Below are positions 1 through 7,904 of a stretch of DNA of 53,742 nucleotides, in pieces. The stretch is taken from the NCBI GenBank assembly GCA_041648895.1, contig JBAZOB010000006.1:1-53742 (forward strand), written 5' to 3'. Each line of letters begins with the position of its first letter. Positions within the stretch are counted from its first letter, which is position 1. The notes beneath the pieces are model-generated. The model saw only the letters and a list, made by a program, of their open reading frames with translations. It was not told the origin of the DNA and searched no databases. This stretch comes from JBAZOB01 sp041648895 (GTDB lineage Bacteria; Patescibacteriota; JAHJAL01). A program made the translations under genes and the position numbers.

Positions 1-8
1 AATTACTC

Positions 9-962
9 ATGCCAATACTATTTAGCACCAAAAAACTCGCCGCCCGCAACAATTCACTCGGTAATTTACTGAAAAACACTCGTCTTAGACACAAACTAAA
101 ACTATCTCACATCGAGAAATACACCAATATCCGTCAAAGCTACATTGTTGCAATCGAAAATAACCAATGGGACACCCTTCCCACTCTAGAATATGCCAAA
201 AAATTTATCTTAACCTACGCCAAATTTCTCGAACTCGATGAAACCAAAATTAAAAATCGTTTTACCATTGAAGCCAAACATTTTTTTCCCGTCTCGGAAA
301 AAAATAATTCGACCCCGTTCTTCCTCCCCAAAATTATTATTACCCCCCGCACTATTACCGCCATTTCCGTCATCACTATTTTTTCTATCATTAGCTTATT
401 TGCCTATTACCAAATCAATCATTTCATTGAAACACCCAAGTTGAATATCAGCCAACCTGCCGACTACACCGAAGTCAGCGTCAATAAAGTCGAAATTACC
501 GGCCAAACCGACCCAGACAATATCATCTACATCAACAACCAACCACTCACCACTGATAAAAATGGAAATTTTTCCACTCCAGTTCAACTTAAACATGGCT
601 ACAACATTGTCAAAGTCACCGCTGAAAATAAAATCGGTCGCACCACTTCCTCTACCAAAGTCATTGTCGCCAATTTACTTGACCAAAATCCCCACCTCAA
701 TCAAATCAATCTCCTCATCAACGCCAAAAGCAACATCTGGGTCAGAATCATGACCAATGATCAGGAGATAATCTACGACGGCACCATTACCACCAATACC
801 AGCCAATCTTTTTCTTCCGACAAAACCCTCTTTTTGTCCACCTCCAACGCCGGCGCCACCACCATCAACATTAACAACCAAGACCTGGGCACCCTGGGAG
901 AAGACAATGAAATTATTGAAAACCTGCAAATTTCCAATCAGCCAGACAATCAAGTCTCCTAA
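9..962 (+). CDS. RodZ-like cytoskeletal/HTH membrane protein
   Basis: Probable RodZ family protein, which in other bacteria links MreB filaments to the membrane. Residues about 15-80 form a Cro/CI-type helix-turn-helix with the tetrapeptide-rich turn expected of RodZ (LSHIEKYTNIRQSYI). One hydrophobic segment follows at about 112-134, then an extracytoplasmic Ig-like beta domain (about 143-222) and a C-terminal beta domain resembling the RodZ DUF4115 region. The 317-aa length fits the family. It lies directly upstream of recA, a placement also seen in Firmicutes. The ATG is eight bases from the window edge, so an upstream start cannot be excluded. The stop codon lies at the very start of palindrome A1. 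Family call is motif-based. Confidence 0.75.
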   Translation: MPILFSTKKLAARNNSLGNLLKNTRLRHKLKLSHIEKYTNIRQSYIVAIENNQWDTLPTLEYAKKFILTYAKFLELDETKIKNRFTIEAKHFFPVSEKNNSTPFFLPKIIITPRTITAISVITIFSIISLFAYYQINHFIETPKLNISQPADYTEVSVNKVEITGQTDPDNIIYINNQPLTTDKNGNFSTPVQLKHGYNIVKVTAENKIGRTTSSTKVIVANLLDQNPHLNQINLLINAKSNIWVRIMTNDQEIIYDGTITTNTSQSFSSDKTLFLSTSNAGATTININNQDLGTLGEDNEIIENLQISNQPDNQVS

Positions 963-1162
963 ATAATTACAAATGACAAATGACGAATTATGAAATTGAT
1001 TAGTCATATATCATTTATTTTAATTATATGGCTAGCCGCAAAAAAATTACTGATATTTAGAAATAACCATCACCGAGGCCAAACTTTCGCTGCCATTAAT
1101 TAAAATAAATGATATATGACTAATCAATTTCATAATTCGTCATTTGTCATTTGTAATTATTT
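961..1162. repeat. Palindromic element A1 (type A-I core)
   Basis: Perfect 66-bp inverted repeat, 961-1026 against 1097-1162, around a 70-nt core that begins TATGGCTAGCCGC and ends GCTGCCAT. The same core recurs at 10901, 19597 and 28213. The inner 30 bp of the arms are shared with other copies; the outer part is specific to this copy yet still perfectly self-complementary. The left arm overlaps the rodZ-like stop codon. No transposase is nearby. Confidence 0.9.
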
Positions 1163-1207
1163 CATCTTTTTTTCATTTCTTCTTTACCTCCCCTTAAAAA
1201 TAACTGT

Positions 1208-1215
1208 GCTATAAT
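1208..1215 (+). promoter_or_regulatory. Extended -10 promoter of recA
   Basis: TGC followed by a consensus TATAAT at 1210-1215 makes an extended -10 element. No good -35 is visible at the normal spacing. It lies 31 bases before the recA ATG. I see no Shine-Dalgarno before that ATG and no clear LexA-type operator. Confidence 0.55.
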
Positions 1216-1246
1216 AAATTTATGATTAATAATTAACAAATTTGTT

Positions 1247-2260
1247 ATGACCAAAACCGAAGAAAACTCACCCAAGAAACAAGCTTTGAATCTAGCCGTT
1301 TCCCAAATTGAAAAACAATTTGGCAAAGGTGCAATCATGACTCTAGGCGCCAGCAGAAAAGTTAATGTCGATGTTATTCCCACTGGTTCCATCTCACTCG
1401 ATCTCGCCCTGGGAGTCGGTGGCATTCCCCGCGGCCGAATTGTGGAAATATACGGACCAGAATCAAGCGGTAAAACTACCCTGGCTCTACACATCGTCGC
1501 CGAAGCGCAAAAAAAAGGTGGCTTAGTCGCCTTCATTGACGCCGAGCACGCTCTCGATCCCGAATACGCCAAAGCCATTGGCGTCAAACTAGATGATCTA
1601 CTTATCTCTCAACCCGACACCGGTGAACAAGCTCTAGAAATTACCGAAACCCTAGTTCGCTCCAATGCCTGTGACGTCATTGTGATTGATTCAGTAGCCG
1701 CCTTGGTCCCCAAAGCCGAAATTGAAGGTGAAATGGGTGATAGCCACATGGGCCTGCAAGCTCGCCTGATGTCACAAGCCCTGCGAAAACTCACCGGCGC
1801 CATCAACAAATCCAACACTGTTCTCATCTTCATCAATCAAATCCGCATGAAAATCGGCGTTATGTTTGGTAATCCCGAAACCACCACCGGCGGCAACGCC
1901 CTCAAATTTTACTCATCAATTCGTCTGGAAGTCCGCCGTGCCACCCAAATCAAAGAGGGCGAGAAAGTCATTGGCAATCGCACCACCGTCAAAGTAGTCA
2001 AAAACAAAGTCGCTCCACCTTTCAAAAAATGCGAATTTGACCTCATGTATGGCACCGGTATTTCCTATGAAAGCGATCTATTGGACATCGCCAGCGATAT
2101 GAACATCGTCCAAAAAAGCGGCGCCTGGTATAATTACGGCGATGAAAAACTAGGTCAAGGCCGGGAAACCGCCAAGGATTTTCTCAAAGCTAATCCTAAA
2201 ATTGCCGCCGAAATCGCCAAAAAAATCAAACAGCCAGCCCCAATTACTGACAAAAAATAA
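1247..2260 (+). CDS. recA: Recombinase RecA
   Basis: DNA strand-exchange protein for homologous recombination and SOS co-protease activity. The Walker A motif GPESSGKTT is at residues 70-78. The family's invariant DNA-binding loop region with MFGNPETTTGGNALKFY follows near residues 200-225, and the C-terminal domain is present, giving a complete 337-aa protein with no intein. The ATG at 1247 follows an AT-rich leader without a Shine-Dalgarno, as for many genes here. Together with ruvA, ruvB and ruvC in this window it gives most of a branch-migration pathway. Identification is secure. Confidence 0.98.
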   Translation: MTKTEENSPKKQALNLAVSQIEKQFGKGAIMTLGASRKVNVDVIPTGSISLDLALGVGGIPRGRIVEIYGPESSGKTTLALHIVAEAQKKGGLVAFIDAEHALDPEYAKAIGVKLDDLLISQPDTGEQALEITETLVRSNACDVIVIDSVAALVPKAEIEGEMGDSHMGLQARLMSQALRKLTGAINKSNTVLIFINQIRMKIGVMFGNPETTTGGNALKFYSSIRLEVRRATQIKEGEKVIGNRTTVKVVKNKVAPPFKKCEFDLMYGTGISYESDLLDIASDMNIVQKSGAWYNYGDEKLGQGRETAKDFLKANPKIAAEIAKKIKQPAPITDKK

Positions 2261-2267
2261 TCATCAC

Positions 2268-2297
2268 TTGACACCCCCACCATAATTAATCTACGAT
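2268..2297 (+). promoter_or_regulatory. Promoter of the 2364 membrane protein
   Basis: TTGACA at 2268-2273 and TACGAT at 2292-2297, spacing 18. A strong Shine-Dalgarno (AAAGGAG, 2347-2353) precedes the gene's ATG at 2364. Confidence 0.6.
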
Positions 2298-2363
2298 TAA
2301 AAATGAATTTACATATATTCGTTCTTATTCATCATTTATTTTTTATGAAAGGAGTCCGCAAAC

Positions 2364-2714
2364 ATGGCTGAGAAAAAGGAAGAAGTTAAAAAAGAGGCTG
2401 TTGACCTCAAATTCGACCAAAAAGACATCGATGAAAACAAAATCTATGGCGCCGTTGGCTACCTAGGAATTTTGTTTCTTATCCCCCTATTGGCTAAAAA
2501 AGAGTCAAAATTTGCAATGGCCTGTGCTAAACAAGGTATGATATTAACAATCTGTCAAATAATTTCCGGATTTTTGGTCCCCGTATTTGGTCTAGGTGTA
2601 ATATTAAACCTGGTAATTGTTGTCATCATGATCATTGGTTTTATCATGGGATTAAGTGGTAAATACCTGCGTATCCCCTTAGTCGGCCAAATCGGTGAAA
2701 GTTTCAAAATATAA
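2364..2714 (+). CDS. Small Tic20/DUF4870-like membrane protein
   Basis: A 116-aa protein with a charged Lys/Glu-rich N-terminus (1-30) and three hydrophobic segments at about 32-45, 58-75 and 77-97. The pattern AVGYLGILFLIPLL followed by a second helix beginning near FAMACAKQG resembles the DUF4870/Tic20-like family of small membrane proteins of unknown function. It has its own TTGACA promoter, a clear Shine-Dalgarno and a hairpin terminator, so it is a stand-alone, probably well-expressed gene. No function can be assigned from the context of recA and pyk. Confidence 0.7.
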   Translation: MAEKKEEVKKEAVDLKFDQKDIDENKIYGAVGYLGILFLIPLLAKKESKFAMACAKQGMILTICQIISGFLVPVFGLGVILNLVIVVIMIIGFIMGLSGKYLRIPLVGQIGESFKI

Positions 2715-2725
2715 TCCGCACTATC

Positions 2726-2766
2726 AAACCACCCGTCAAATAAACATTTTCACGGGTGGTTTTTTA
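2726..2766 (+). terminator. Rho-independent terminator after 2364 gene
   Basis: AAACCACCCG pairs with CGGGTGGTTT across a 16-nt loop, followed by a T-run. Confidence 0.85.
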
Positions 2767-2801
2767 ATACCCAAAAAATGGGTATGATAATAATATAAAT
2801 A

Positions 2802-2973
2802 ATGAGTTTGCTAATTAACCATCTCTCTCATGTCATCCCTGACCGGAAGCGGAGCATAGCGGAGCGCTCCGGTTATCGGGGATCTCATCAATAAGGCGTT
2901 TATAATAAACTTTATGATGAGATCCCCGCTCAAGGCGGGGATGACAGGGAAATAATTAATTAGCACTACTCAT
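2802..2973. repeat. Palindromic element C1
   Basis: Composite repeat in the gap before pyk. Nested hairpins contain the words GACCGGAAGCGGAGC and GGTTATCGGGGATC, and GATGAGATCCCCGC with GGCGGGGATGACA. These are flanked by imperfect inverted arms (ATGAGT...GCTAATTAA). The second copy is at 13583-13752. Together with the terminator this accounts for the whole 294-base gap; no gene is visible in it. Confidence 0.8.
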
Positions 2974-3008
2974 AAATTAATTACAAATTTAAAATTTTAA
3001 ATTATTAA

Positions 3009-4427
3009 ATGCGTAAAACCAAAATTGTCTGCACCATTGGTCCTGCTTCTGAATCCAAAACCAAGATCAATCTGTTGATCAAAAATGGCATGAATGTCGC
3101 CCGACTCAACTTTTCTCATGGTACCCAGGCTTGGTTTGCCAAAACCATCAACCACATCCGCGCCGAAGCCAAAAAACTAAACCGCCCCATCGCCATTTTG
3201 CAAGATCTCTCAGGACCCAAAATTCGCTTGGGATCCGAACCCAAAGCCGGTCTATTTGTCAAAATCGGCGACTCGGTAATTATTGCCTATCGACCCGATC
3301 AAAAAACCCTCAGTAAAAAAAATGTCCTTACCTGTAACAAACTAAACCTCACCAAATACCTAAAAAAAGGCCAAATTATCTTAATTGACGACGGTAAGGT
3401 CCAACTGGAAGTCACTACCATAAGCAAAACCAACCATTATGCTACCTTTAAATCCCTGTCAACTTACCTAATCAAACCCAATAAAGGCATCAATCTCCCC
3501 AACATCCCGGTTGATATTTCGTCTATCACCAACAAAGACATCCAAGATTTGATTTTCGGCATCAACTTCAAACCAGAATACATCGCCCTTTCTTTCGTCA
3601 AAAGCAGCCAAGATATTATCAAATTAAAAAATATCCTCAAAAAGTATAAAATTGATTCCAAAATTATTGCCAAAATTGAAACCCCCCAAGCCTTGGAAAA
3701 AATTGATCAGATCATTGCTACCGCCGATGCTATCATGGTCGCCCGCGGCGATTTGGGACTGGAAACTCCCATCGAATATCTCCCCTTGGTACAAAAAACC
3801 ATTATCCAAAAATGCCTGCGCACCCACAAACCAGTTATTGTCGCCACCCAAATGTTGGCCTCCATGACCAACAATTCCATCCCCACTCGCGCCGAAGCCA
3901 ATGATGTAGCCAACGCTGTTTTTGACAATGCCAGCGCCGTCATGCTCTCGGAAGAATCAGCTGTTGGTAGTTTCCCCATCAAATCCGTGGCCACCATGGC
4001 TAAAATCTGTCAGATCACCGACAATACAGTTTATAGCCAAGATAACGGCTTCCTCCCCCTTTCTCCCCACAAAAACCAAATTGAATCCCTGGCCTATTCC
4101 GCCTGCCAACTAGCCATTGATAACCAAGCCAAATACATCATTGTTCCCACTATTACCGGTCAAACCGCCCGGGTCATCGCCAGTCACCGCCCCTCCACGC
4201 CCATTATCGCCGTCACTAACGACCAGACCATGTTTAACCAACTGGCTCTCATCTGGGGAGTTATTCCCTACCAAATCAGCTACCAAAACACTGATCAACT
4301 AATCAGCCGCACCATTGAACGTTTACTCAAATCCCGCCGACTCAAAAGAGGTGACCGAATCGTCATCGTCACCAGTTCCAACCTCCAAACCCACACCGCC
4401 GACCAATTACTCATCAAAACTATCTAA
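3009..4427 (+). CDS. pyk: Pyruvate kinase
   Basis: Converts phosphoenolpyruvate and ADP to pyruvate and ATP, the last step of glycolysis. The N-terminal barrel has MNVARLNFSHG (about 28-38), the B-domain beta region, AKIETPQALE, MVARGDLGLE near residue 245 and TQMLASM. The C-terminal regulatory domain follows, with ITGQTARVIASHRP. At 472 aa it is full length. With glgA and glgP in this window it points to a sugar-fermenting, substrate-level-phosphorylating metabolism. The start MRKTKIVCTIGPAS is the usual one. Confidence 0.97.
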   Translation: MRKTKIVCTIGPASESKTKINLLIKNGMNVARLNFSHGTQAWFAKTINHIRAEAKKLNRPIAILQDLSGPKIRLGSEPKAGLFVKIGDSVIIAYRPDQKTLSKKNVLTCNKLNLTKYLKKGQIILIDDGKVQLEVTTISKTNHYATFKSLSTYLIKPNKGINLPNIPVDISSITNKDIQDLIFGINFKPEYIALSFVKSSQDIIKLKNILKKYKIDSKIIAKIETPQALEKIDQIIATADAIMVARGDLGLETPIEYLPLVQKTIIQKCLRTHKPVIVATQMLASMTNNSIPTRAEANDVANAVFDNASAVMLSEESAVGSFPIKSVATMAKICQITDNTVYSQDNGFLPLSPHKNQIESLAYSACQLAIDNQAKYIIVPTITGQTARVIASHRPSTPIIAVTNDQTMFNQLALIWGVIPYQISYQNTDQLISRTIERLLKSRRLKRGDRIVIVTSSNLQTHTADQLLIKTI

Positions 4428-4462
4428 CCACCCAATATCCATCAAACTAAATAATTTTATTC

Positions 4463-4491
4463 TTGCAATCTTCGGACAACTATTTTATTAT
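4463..4491 (+). promoter_or_regulatory. Sigma70-like promoter of the 4498 leader RNA
   Basis: TTGCAA at 4463-4468 and TATTAT at 4486-4491 with exactly 17 bases between. Predicted transcription start about 4497-4500, immediately before the ATG at 4501. Confidence 0.6.
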
Positions 4492-4500
4492 CAAAACAAT

Positions 4501-4605
4501 ATGAAATCAGCCCCCACCCAACTCAAGTTAAACTGCATTCAACCAATCACTTTGGCTGGTATTATTACGATTAAACGCTACATGCTCCCACTGGGAGGTA
4601 ATTGA
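4501..4605 (+). CDS. Possible 34-aa leader peptide
   Basis: Short reading frame from the ATG at the predicted transcription start to a TGA at 4603-4605, right after segment 2 of the putative attenuator. A translating ribosome would cover segments 1 and 2. The peptide has several Ile and Leu codons (ITLAGIITIK in the middle) but no clear run of one regulatory amino acid. No Shine-Dalgarno precedes it, so it would be leaderless. Evidence is position only; it may be chance. Confidence 0.25.
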   Translation: MKSAPTQLKLNCIQPITLAGIITIKRYMLPLGGN

Positions 4606-4645
4606 CCGAATTTTTAGCTCGCAAACTGATTAAATTACCAAATAC

Positions 4646-4671
4646 CTCCCTTAAAAAAGGGAGTTTTTTTA
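4646..4671 (+). terminator. Intrinsic terminator before the 4689 gene
   Basis: CTCCCTT pairs with AAGGGAG around an AAAA loop, followed by eight T residues. It can be the off-state of the leader described at 4498-4671. Confidence 0.8.
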
Positions 4672-4688
4672 TTTATTAACCCAAAAAA

Positions 4689-5120
4689 ATGCGCACCCTT
4701 GATCAAGAGTTTTTACACCAACACTATCCCAAGCCAAGTCCCAAACAAACAAAACTCATCACAAATACTCCTGAAAAAAATACACCTCGCCATATAAACC
4801 CTGAACCCTCCGACAATCTCAAACTCATCAAAGACGAAATTACCGGAATTATCATCCAGGAAAACAGATACAAAATACTTAATACAGAATTAATCGAAGA
4901 CAAAAGTGCGTCTCGCCTCATTCTGAAAGGTACATACGGAAAAAAAGGAGAAAGCAAAGACTACCAAATCAATTTTGCTTACCTCCCCATATTTGAAACC
5001 GCTATCATATCTATAAACAATGGAAAAAACTTTTACGAGCAATTAAATAACGCAAGTTTAGAAGAAGCTATCATACACTGCACAGACATGATAGAAAAAA
5101 ATTTATTTGAAAAAATATAA
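4689..5120 (+). CDS. Hypothetical protein, possibly attenuator-controlled
   Basis: I do not recognise this 143-aa protein. The first 45 residues are Pro/Lys/Asn-rich and probably disordered. The remainder (about 50-143) alternates beta-like stretches (RLILKGTYGKKG, YQINFAYLPIF) with a helical C-terminus, suggesting one small alpha/beta domain. There is no signal peptide or membrane segment. The ATG follows an intrinsic terminator by 18 bases and lacks a Shine-Dalgarno, so expression probably depends on read-through of that terminator. The true start could be further downstream. Confidence 0.5.
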   Translation: MRTLDQEFLHQHYPKPSPKQTKLITNTPEKNTPRHINPEPSDNLKLIKDEITGIIIQENRYKILNTELIEDKSASRLILKGTYGKKGESKDYQINFAYLPIFETAIISINNGKNFYEQLNNASLEEAIIHCTDMIEKNLFEKI

Positions 5121-5219
5121 CATAGTTCCAGACAAAATTATATGTAATATCCATACTCAATCCTATTAATATGCAACTCGATAAATTTTTTCATAAATCT
5201 TAATCATAGCCACCAACAA

Positions 5220-5248
5220 TTCAACAAACATCATGAGAATGATACAAT
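5220..5248 (+). promoter_or_regulatory. Promoter and distant Shine-Dalgarno of the 5307 gene
   Basis: TTCAAC (5220-5225) and TACAAT (5243-5248), spacing 17. A perfect Shine-Dalgarno, AAGGAGGT, follows at 5261-5268, but the first usable ATG is about 40 bases later at 5307. TAAATAA and TTATTTA just after the Shine-Dalgarno could pair and bring it closer. Confidence 0.45.
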
Positions 5249-5306
5249 ATAGCCATATCAAAGGAGGTCTAAATAATAATTTATTCGTTATTTAATAGGC
5301 CGGCAA

Positions 5307-5786
5307 ATGAAACAAGCCCCAGATTATCCCCCAAAGGATAATGTCATCGATTTAAAACAATACAAATTTGAAAAAGAAAAACGCGCTAAAAAACAAATAT
5401 TAGAAATCCTTTTTGAACAAATCCAAACCGCCACTAAATTCTATCAAGAAATAAACAACTATAATCAAACCGCTCAACTTTGTGCGGCCAATAAATATTT
5501 CGAGCAAATATCACACAATGAAGAAATGTTTTCTTTCTTAACCAAAAAAATCACCAATAATATTCAGGAAGAACGCGATATACCAATCAGAAACATCTTG
5601 AACACCCTGGATTCACTACAAAAATATGATTGTCACCCCATCGACTATCTTATCATCAAAGAACTACTATCCAATATCAAACCAATATTTAACGAAAGCA
5701 CCTACCATCAAAAATTTTCAGAATCAATCAAAAATCTCCAATCCAAATGCTCCTCCCAATCATTCTACTCCGGTCAAAATCAATAA
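5307..5786 (+). CDS. Hypothetical helical protein
   Basis: Unrecognised 159-aa soluble protein. It is predicted by eye to be almost entirely alpha-helical, rich in Lys, Gln, Asn and Ile, with a basic segment (KFEKEKRAKKQ) near residue 25 and two Cys residues near 52 and 147. There is no signal peptide or membrane helix. It has its own promoter-like sequence and a very strong Shine-Dalgarno, which is unusually far upstream. It precedes zinc-ribbon protein 1 by 60 bases in the same direction and may share its transcript, but no functional link is visible. Confidence 0.5.
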   Translation: MKQAPDYPPKDNVIDLKQYKFEKEKRAKKQILEILFEQIQTATKFYQEINNYNQTAQLCAANKYFEQISHNEEMFSFLTKKITNNIQEERDIPIRNILNTLDSLQKYDCHPIDYLIIKELLSNIKPIFNESTYHQKFSESIKNLQSKCSSQSFYSGQNQ

Positions 5787-5846
5787 TTATCCATCAATAT
5801 CATCGCCGCCATCATTCACAATTCCTATTCATAATTCGTAACTAAT

Positions 5847-7580
5847 ATGCCCGCCTGCCCCCAGTGCCAACAAAATTTTAACGTCACCAACTCCGATCTT
5901 GCCTATTACCAAAAAATCTCCGTTCCCCCGCCCACTTTTTGCCCCCAGTGCCGAGCCATCCGCCGCATGCAATGGCGCAATGAGCGTAGCCTCTATCACA
6001 ACCAATGCGCCGCCACCGGCCAAAAAGTTGTTTCCTGTTTTTCGCCCGATAAACCAGTCAAAGTCTATGAACAAAAATACTGGTGGAGTGATGCTTGGAA
6101 TCCCCTCGACTATGGCCAAGAATATGATTTCTCCAAACCTTTTTTCCAGCAATGGCAAGAATTATTCTATCGTACACCACAACTAAATGTTTCCAACGCC
6201 AATGCTGATAATTCCGAATTCTGCAATGTTAACAGCCACAGCAAAGATTGTTACCTCATCTCCGCCTCCTTTGAAAACGAAAGGGTGATGTATTCCAATC
6301 GGGTGGTCAGTAATCAAGACTGTCTGGATTGTTATATTGTCAACCAAAGTCAATATAGCTACGAAGACATTGCCTGCAAAAAATGCTATCAAGTCTACTT
6401 TAGTCAAGACTGTGAAAACTGCACCGAATCATATTTTCTCTACAATTGCCGGCAATGTCAAAATTGTCTTGGATCAACCAATCTAAACAACAAACAGTAT
6501 TATATTTTCAATCAACCGCACACTCGCGAAGAATACCAGAAAAAATTAATCTTGCTCCAACTTGATACCCATCACGGAATCGAATCCATTCAACAAAGAT
6601 TTATAGCCATCAAAGCCCAAACCATACGCCAATATGCAAATATTGTTAATTGCGAAAACGTCACCGGCGACAACTTAAATAACTGTCAAAACTGCCATGA
6701 TTGTTACGACTTAGTCGATGGCGTTCAGGACTGCCGTTACACTGTTTGGGGTGGCTACAATTTAACCAATGCTTTTGATACCGGTCCCGGTGTCGGCGGC
6801 AATTCCAGCCATATTTACGAAGGGTACGACAGTGGTATTAATTCCAATCGCCTGCATTTTACCGGCGTCGTTTATGACTCCAGCGATATTTGGTATTCTA
6901 TCTTTTGTTTCAACTCCCAAAACCTTTTCGGCTGTATTGGACTGCGACATAAAAAATATTGCATTTTAAACAAACAATATTCTGAAACCGAATACAAACA
7001 GCTGGTACCCAAAATTATCGAACACATGAACACTGTGCCATACACCGATCAACAAGGAATTAGTTATAAATTCGGTGAATTTTTCCCCGCCGCCATTGCC
7101 CCATTTGCCTACAACGAAACCGTTGCCCAGGAATACTATCCCACGACTAAAGATAAAGCTATTAACCAAGGCTACAAATGGAAAGACCCTGAAACCAAAC
7201 AATTCCAACCCACCATTTTACACCAAAATATACCTGACAATATTAATGAAGTTGACGAAAGCATTCTTGACCAAATCATTGAATGCGCTCATCAAGGCAA
7301 TTGCCATGAACAATGCAATGTCGCCTTCAAAATCCTCCCCGCCGAACTTGCTTTTTATATCAAGCAAAAACTCCCCCTGCCTCACCTCTGCCCCAATTGC
7401 CGCCATTACCAAAAAGTTAAACAAAGAAACCCCCTCCAGCTTTGGAATCGACAATGTCAGTGTACCAACGTCAATCATAATCACCCCCACCCCTGCCCCC
7501 AGAAATTTCAAACTTCCTATCCCCCAGATCGTCCCGAAACTGTATACTGCCAAGATTGCTATCAGAAAGAGATATTTTAA
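5847..7580 (+). CDS. Cys-rich multi-zinc-ribbon protein (paralogue 1)
   Basis: A 577-aa protein of unknown function with about 35 cysteines, mostly as CxxC or CxxCxxC pairs that should bind several zinc ions. The N-terminus has a zinc-finger module (C4, C7, C32, C35) followed by the signature RRMQWRNERSLY, then SPDKPVKVY and WWSD.W.PLDYGQ. The middle is a chain of NC.DCY repeats. A unit of the form L..K.YCILNKQYS..EY appears twice (NLNNKQYYIFNQ and LRHKKYCILNKQYS), so part of the protein is an internal duplication. There is no signal peptide. A clear paralogue lies at 47950-49728. Such proteins are common in Patescibacteria. Ligand, enzyme or structural roles are all open. Confidence 0.75.
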   Translation: MPACPQCQQNFNVTNSDLAYYQKISVPPPTFCPQCRAIRRMQWRNERSLYHNQCAATGQKVVSCFSPDKPVKVYEQKYWWSDAWNPLDYGQEYDFSKPFFQQWQELFYRTPQLNVSNANADNSEFCNVNSHSKDCYLISASFENERVMYSNRVVSNQDCLDCYIVNQSQYSYEDIACKKCYQVYFSQDCENCTESYFLYNCRQCQNCLGSTNLNNKQYYIFNQPHTREEYQKKLILLQLDTHHGIESIQQRFIAIKAQTIRQYANIVNCENVTGDNLNNCQNCHDCYDLVDGVQDCRYTVWGGYNLTNAFDTGPGVGGNSSHIYEGYDSGINSNRLHFTGVVYDSSDIWYSIFCFNSQNLFGCIGLRHKKYCILNKQYSETEYKQLVPKIIEHMNTVPYTDQQGISYKFGEFFPAAIAPFAYNETVAQEYYPTTKDKAINQGYKWKDPETKQFQPTILHQNIPDNINEVDESILDQIIECAHQGNCHEQCNVAFKILPAELAFYIKQKLPLPHLCPNCRHYQKVKQRNPLQLWNRQCQCTNVNHNHPHPCPQKFQTSYPPDRPETVYCQDCYQKEIF

Positions 7581-7660
7581 ATAGTTACCGATGATAAATT
7601 ACATATGACATAAATATTAAAAGTATGAGTATATTTTAAAATTATTATCATTTGTAATAT

Positions 7661-7689
7661 AAGAATTCTCCTAAAAAAGGAGAATTCTT
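7661..7689 (-). terminator. Hairpin, probable tRNA-operon terminator
   Basis: AAGAATTCTCC and GGAGAATTCTT form an 11-bp stem. It lies just past the 3' end of the initiator tRNA on the - strand, after a T-run. It may also serve the + strand gene ending at 7580. Confidence 0.6.
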
Positions 7690-7697
7690 AAAAAAAA

Positions 7698-7771
<74 letters not shown>

Positions 7772-7904
7772 TCAATCAGTTAGATGAACTTACCAAACTA
7801 TAACAAACAAAACTTACTCCTGTCAAACCACCACAACTAATAAACCAAATCAAAATTCAAAAAAATGGGGCCCCCGCAAATTGTGACAAGCGATAGCGAA
7901 GAAA

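Larger units (their letters stand above)
4498..4671 (+). promoter_or_regulatory. Putative attenuator or structured leader/ncRNA
   Basis: Four complementary segments are present: 1, CTCCC (4585-4589); 2, GGGAGGT (4593-4599); 3, ACCTCCC (4644-4650); 4, AAGGGAG (4657-4663), followed by a T-run from 4664. Segments 1:2 and 3:4 can pair, the latter as an intrinsic terminator. Alternatively 2:3 can pair, helped or replaced by GGTAATT (4597-4603) with AATTACC (4633-4639), which would break the terminator. This is the layout of a trp-type attenuator or riboswitch. A promoter sits directly upstream, and the next gene starts 18 bases after the T-run. It may instead be a free-standing ~170-nt RNA. Confidence 0.5.

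Noticed and set aside
961..1162. A elements as simple bidirectional terminators
   Set aside because: Arms far exceed terminator length, the core is long and conserved, and there is no consistent T-run. Some copies also sit between co-directional genes such as ruvA and ruvB.
1162..1587. Antisense ORF over the 5' part of recA
   Set aside because: It is a frame shadow produced by strand-biased composition; it has no start signal and no recognisable domain.
4498..4671. tmRNA, RNase P RNA, SRP RNA or 6S RNA
   Set aside because: I found none of the conserved signature sequences of these RNAs, and the region is too short for tmRNA or RNase P RNA.
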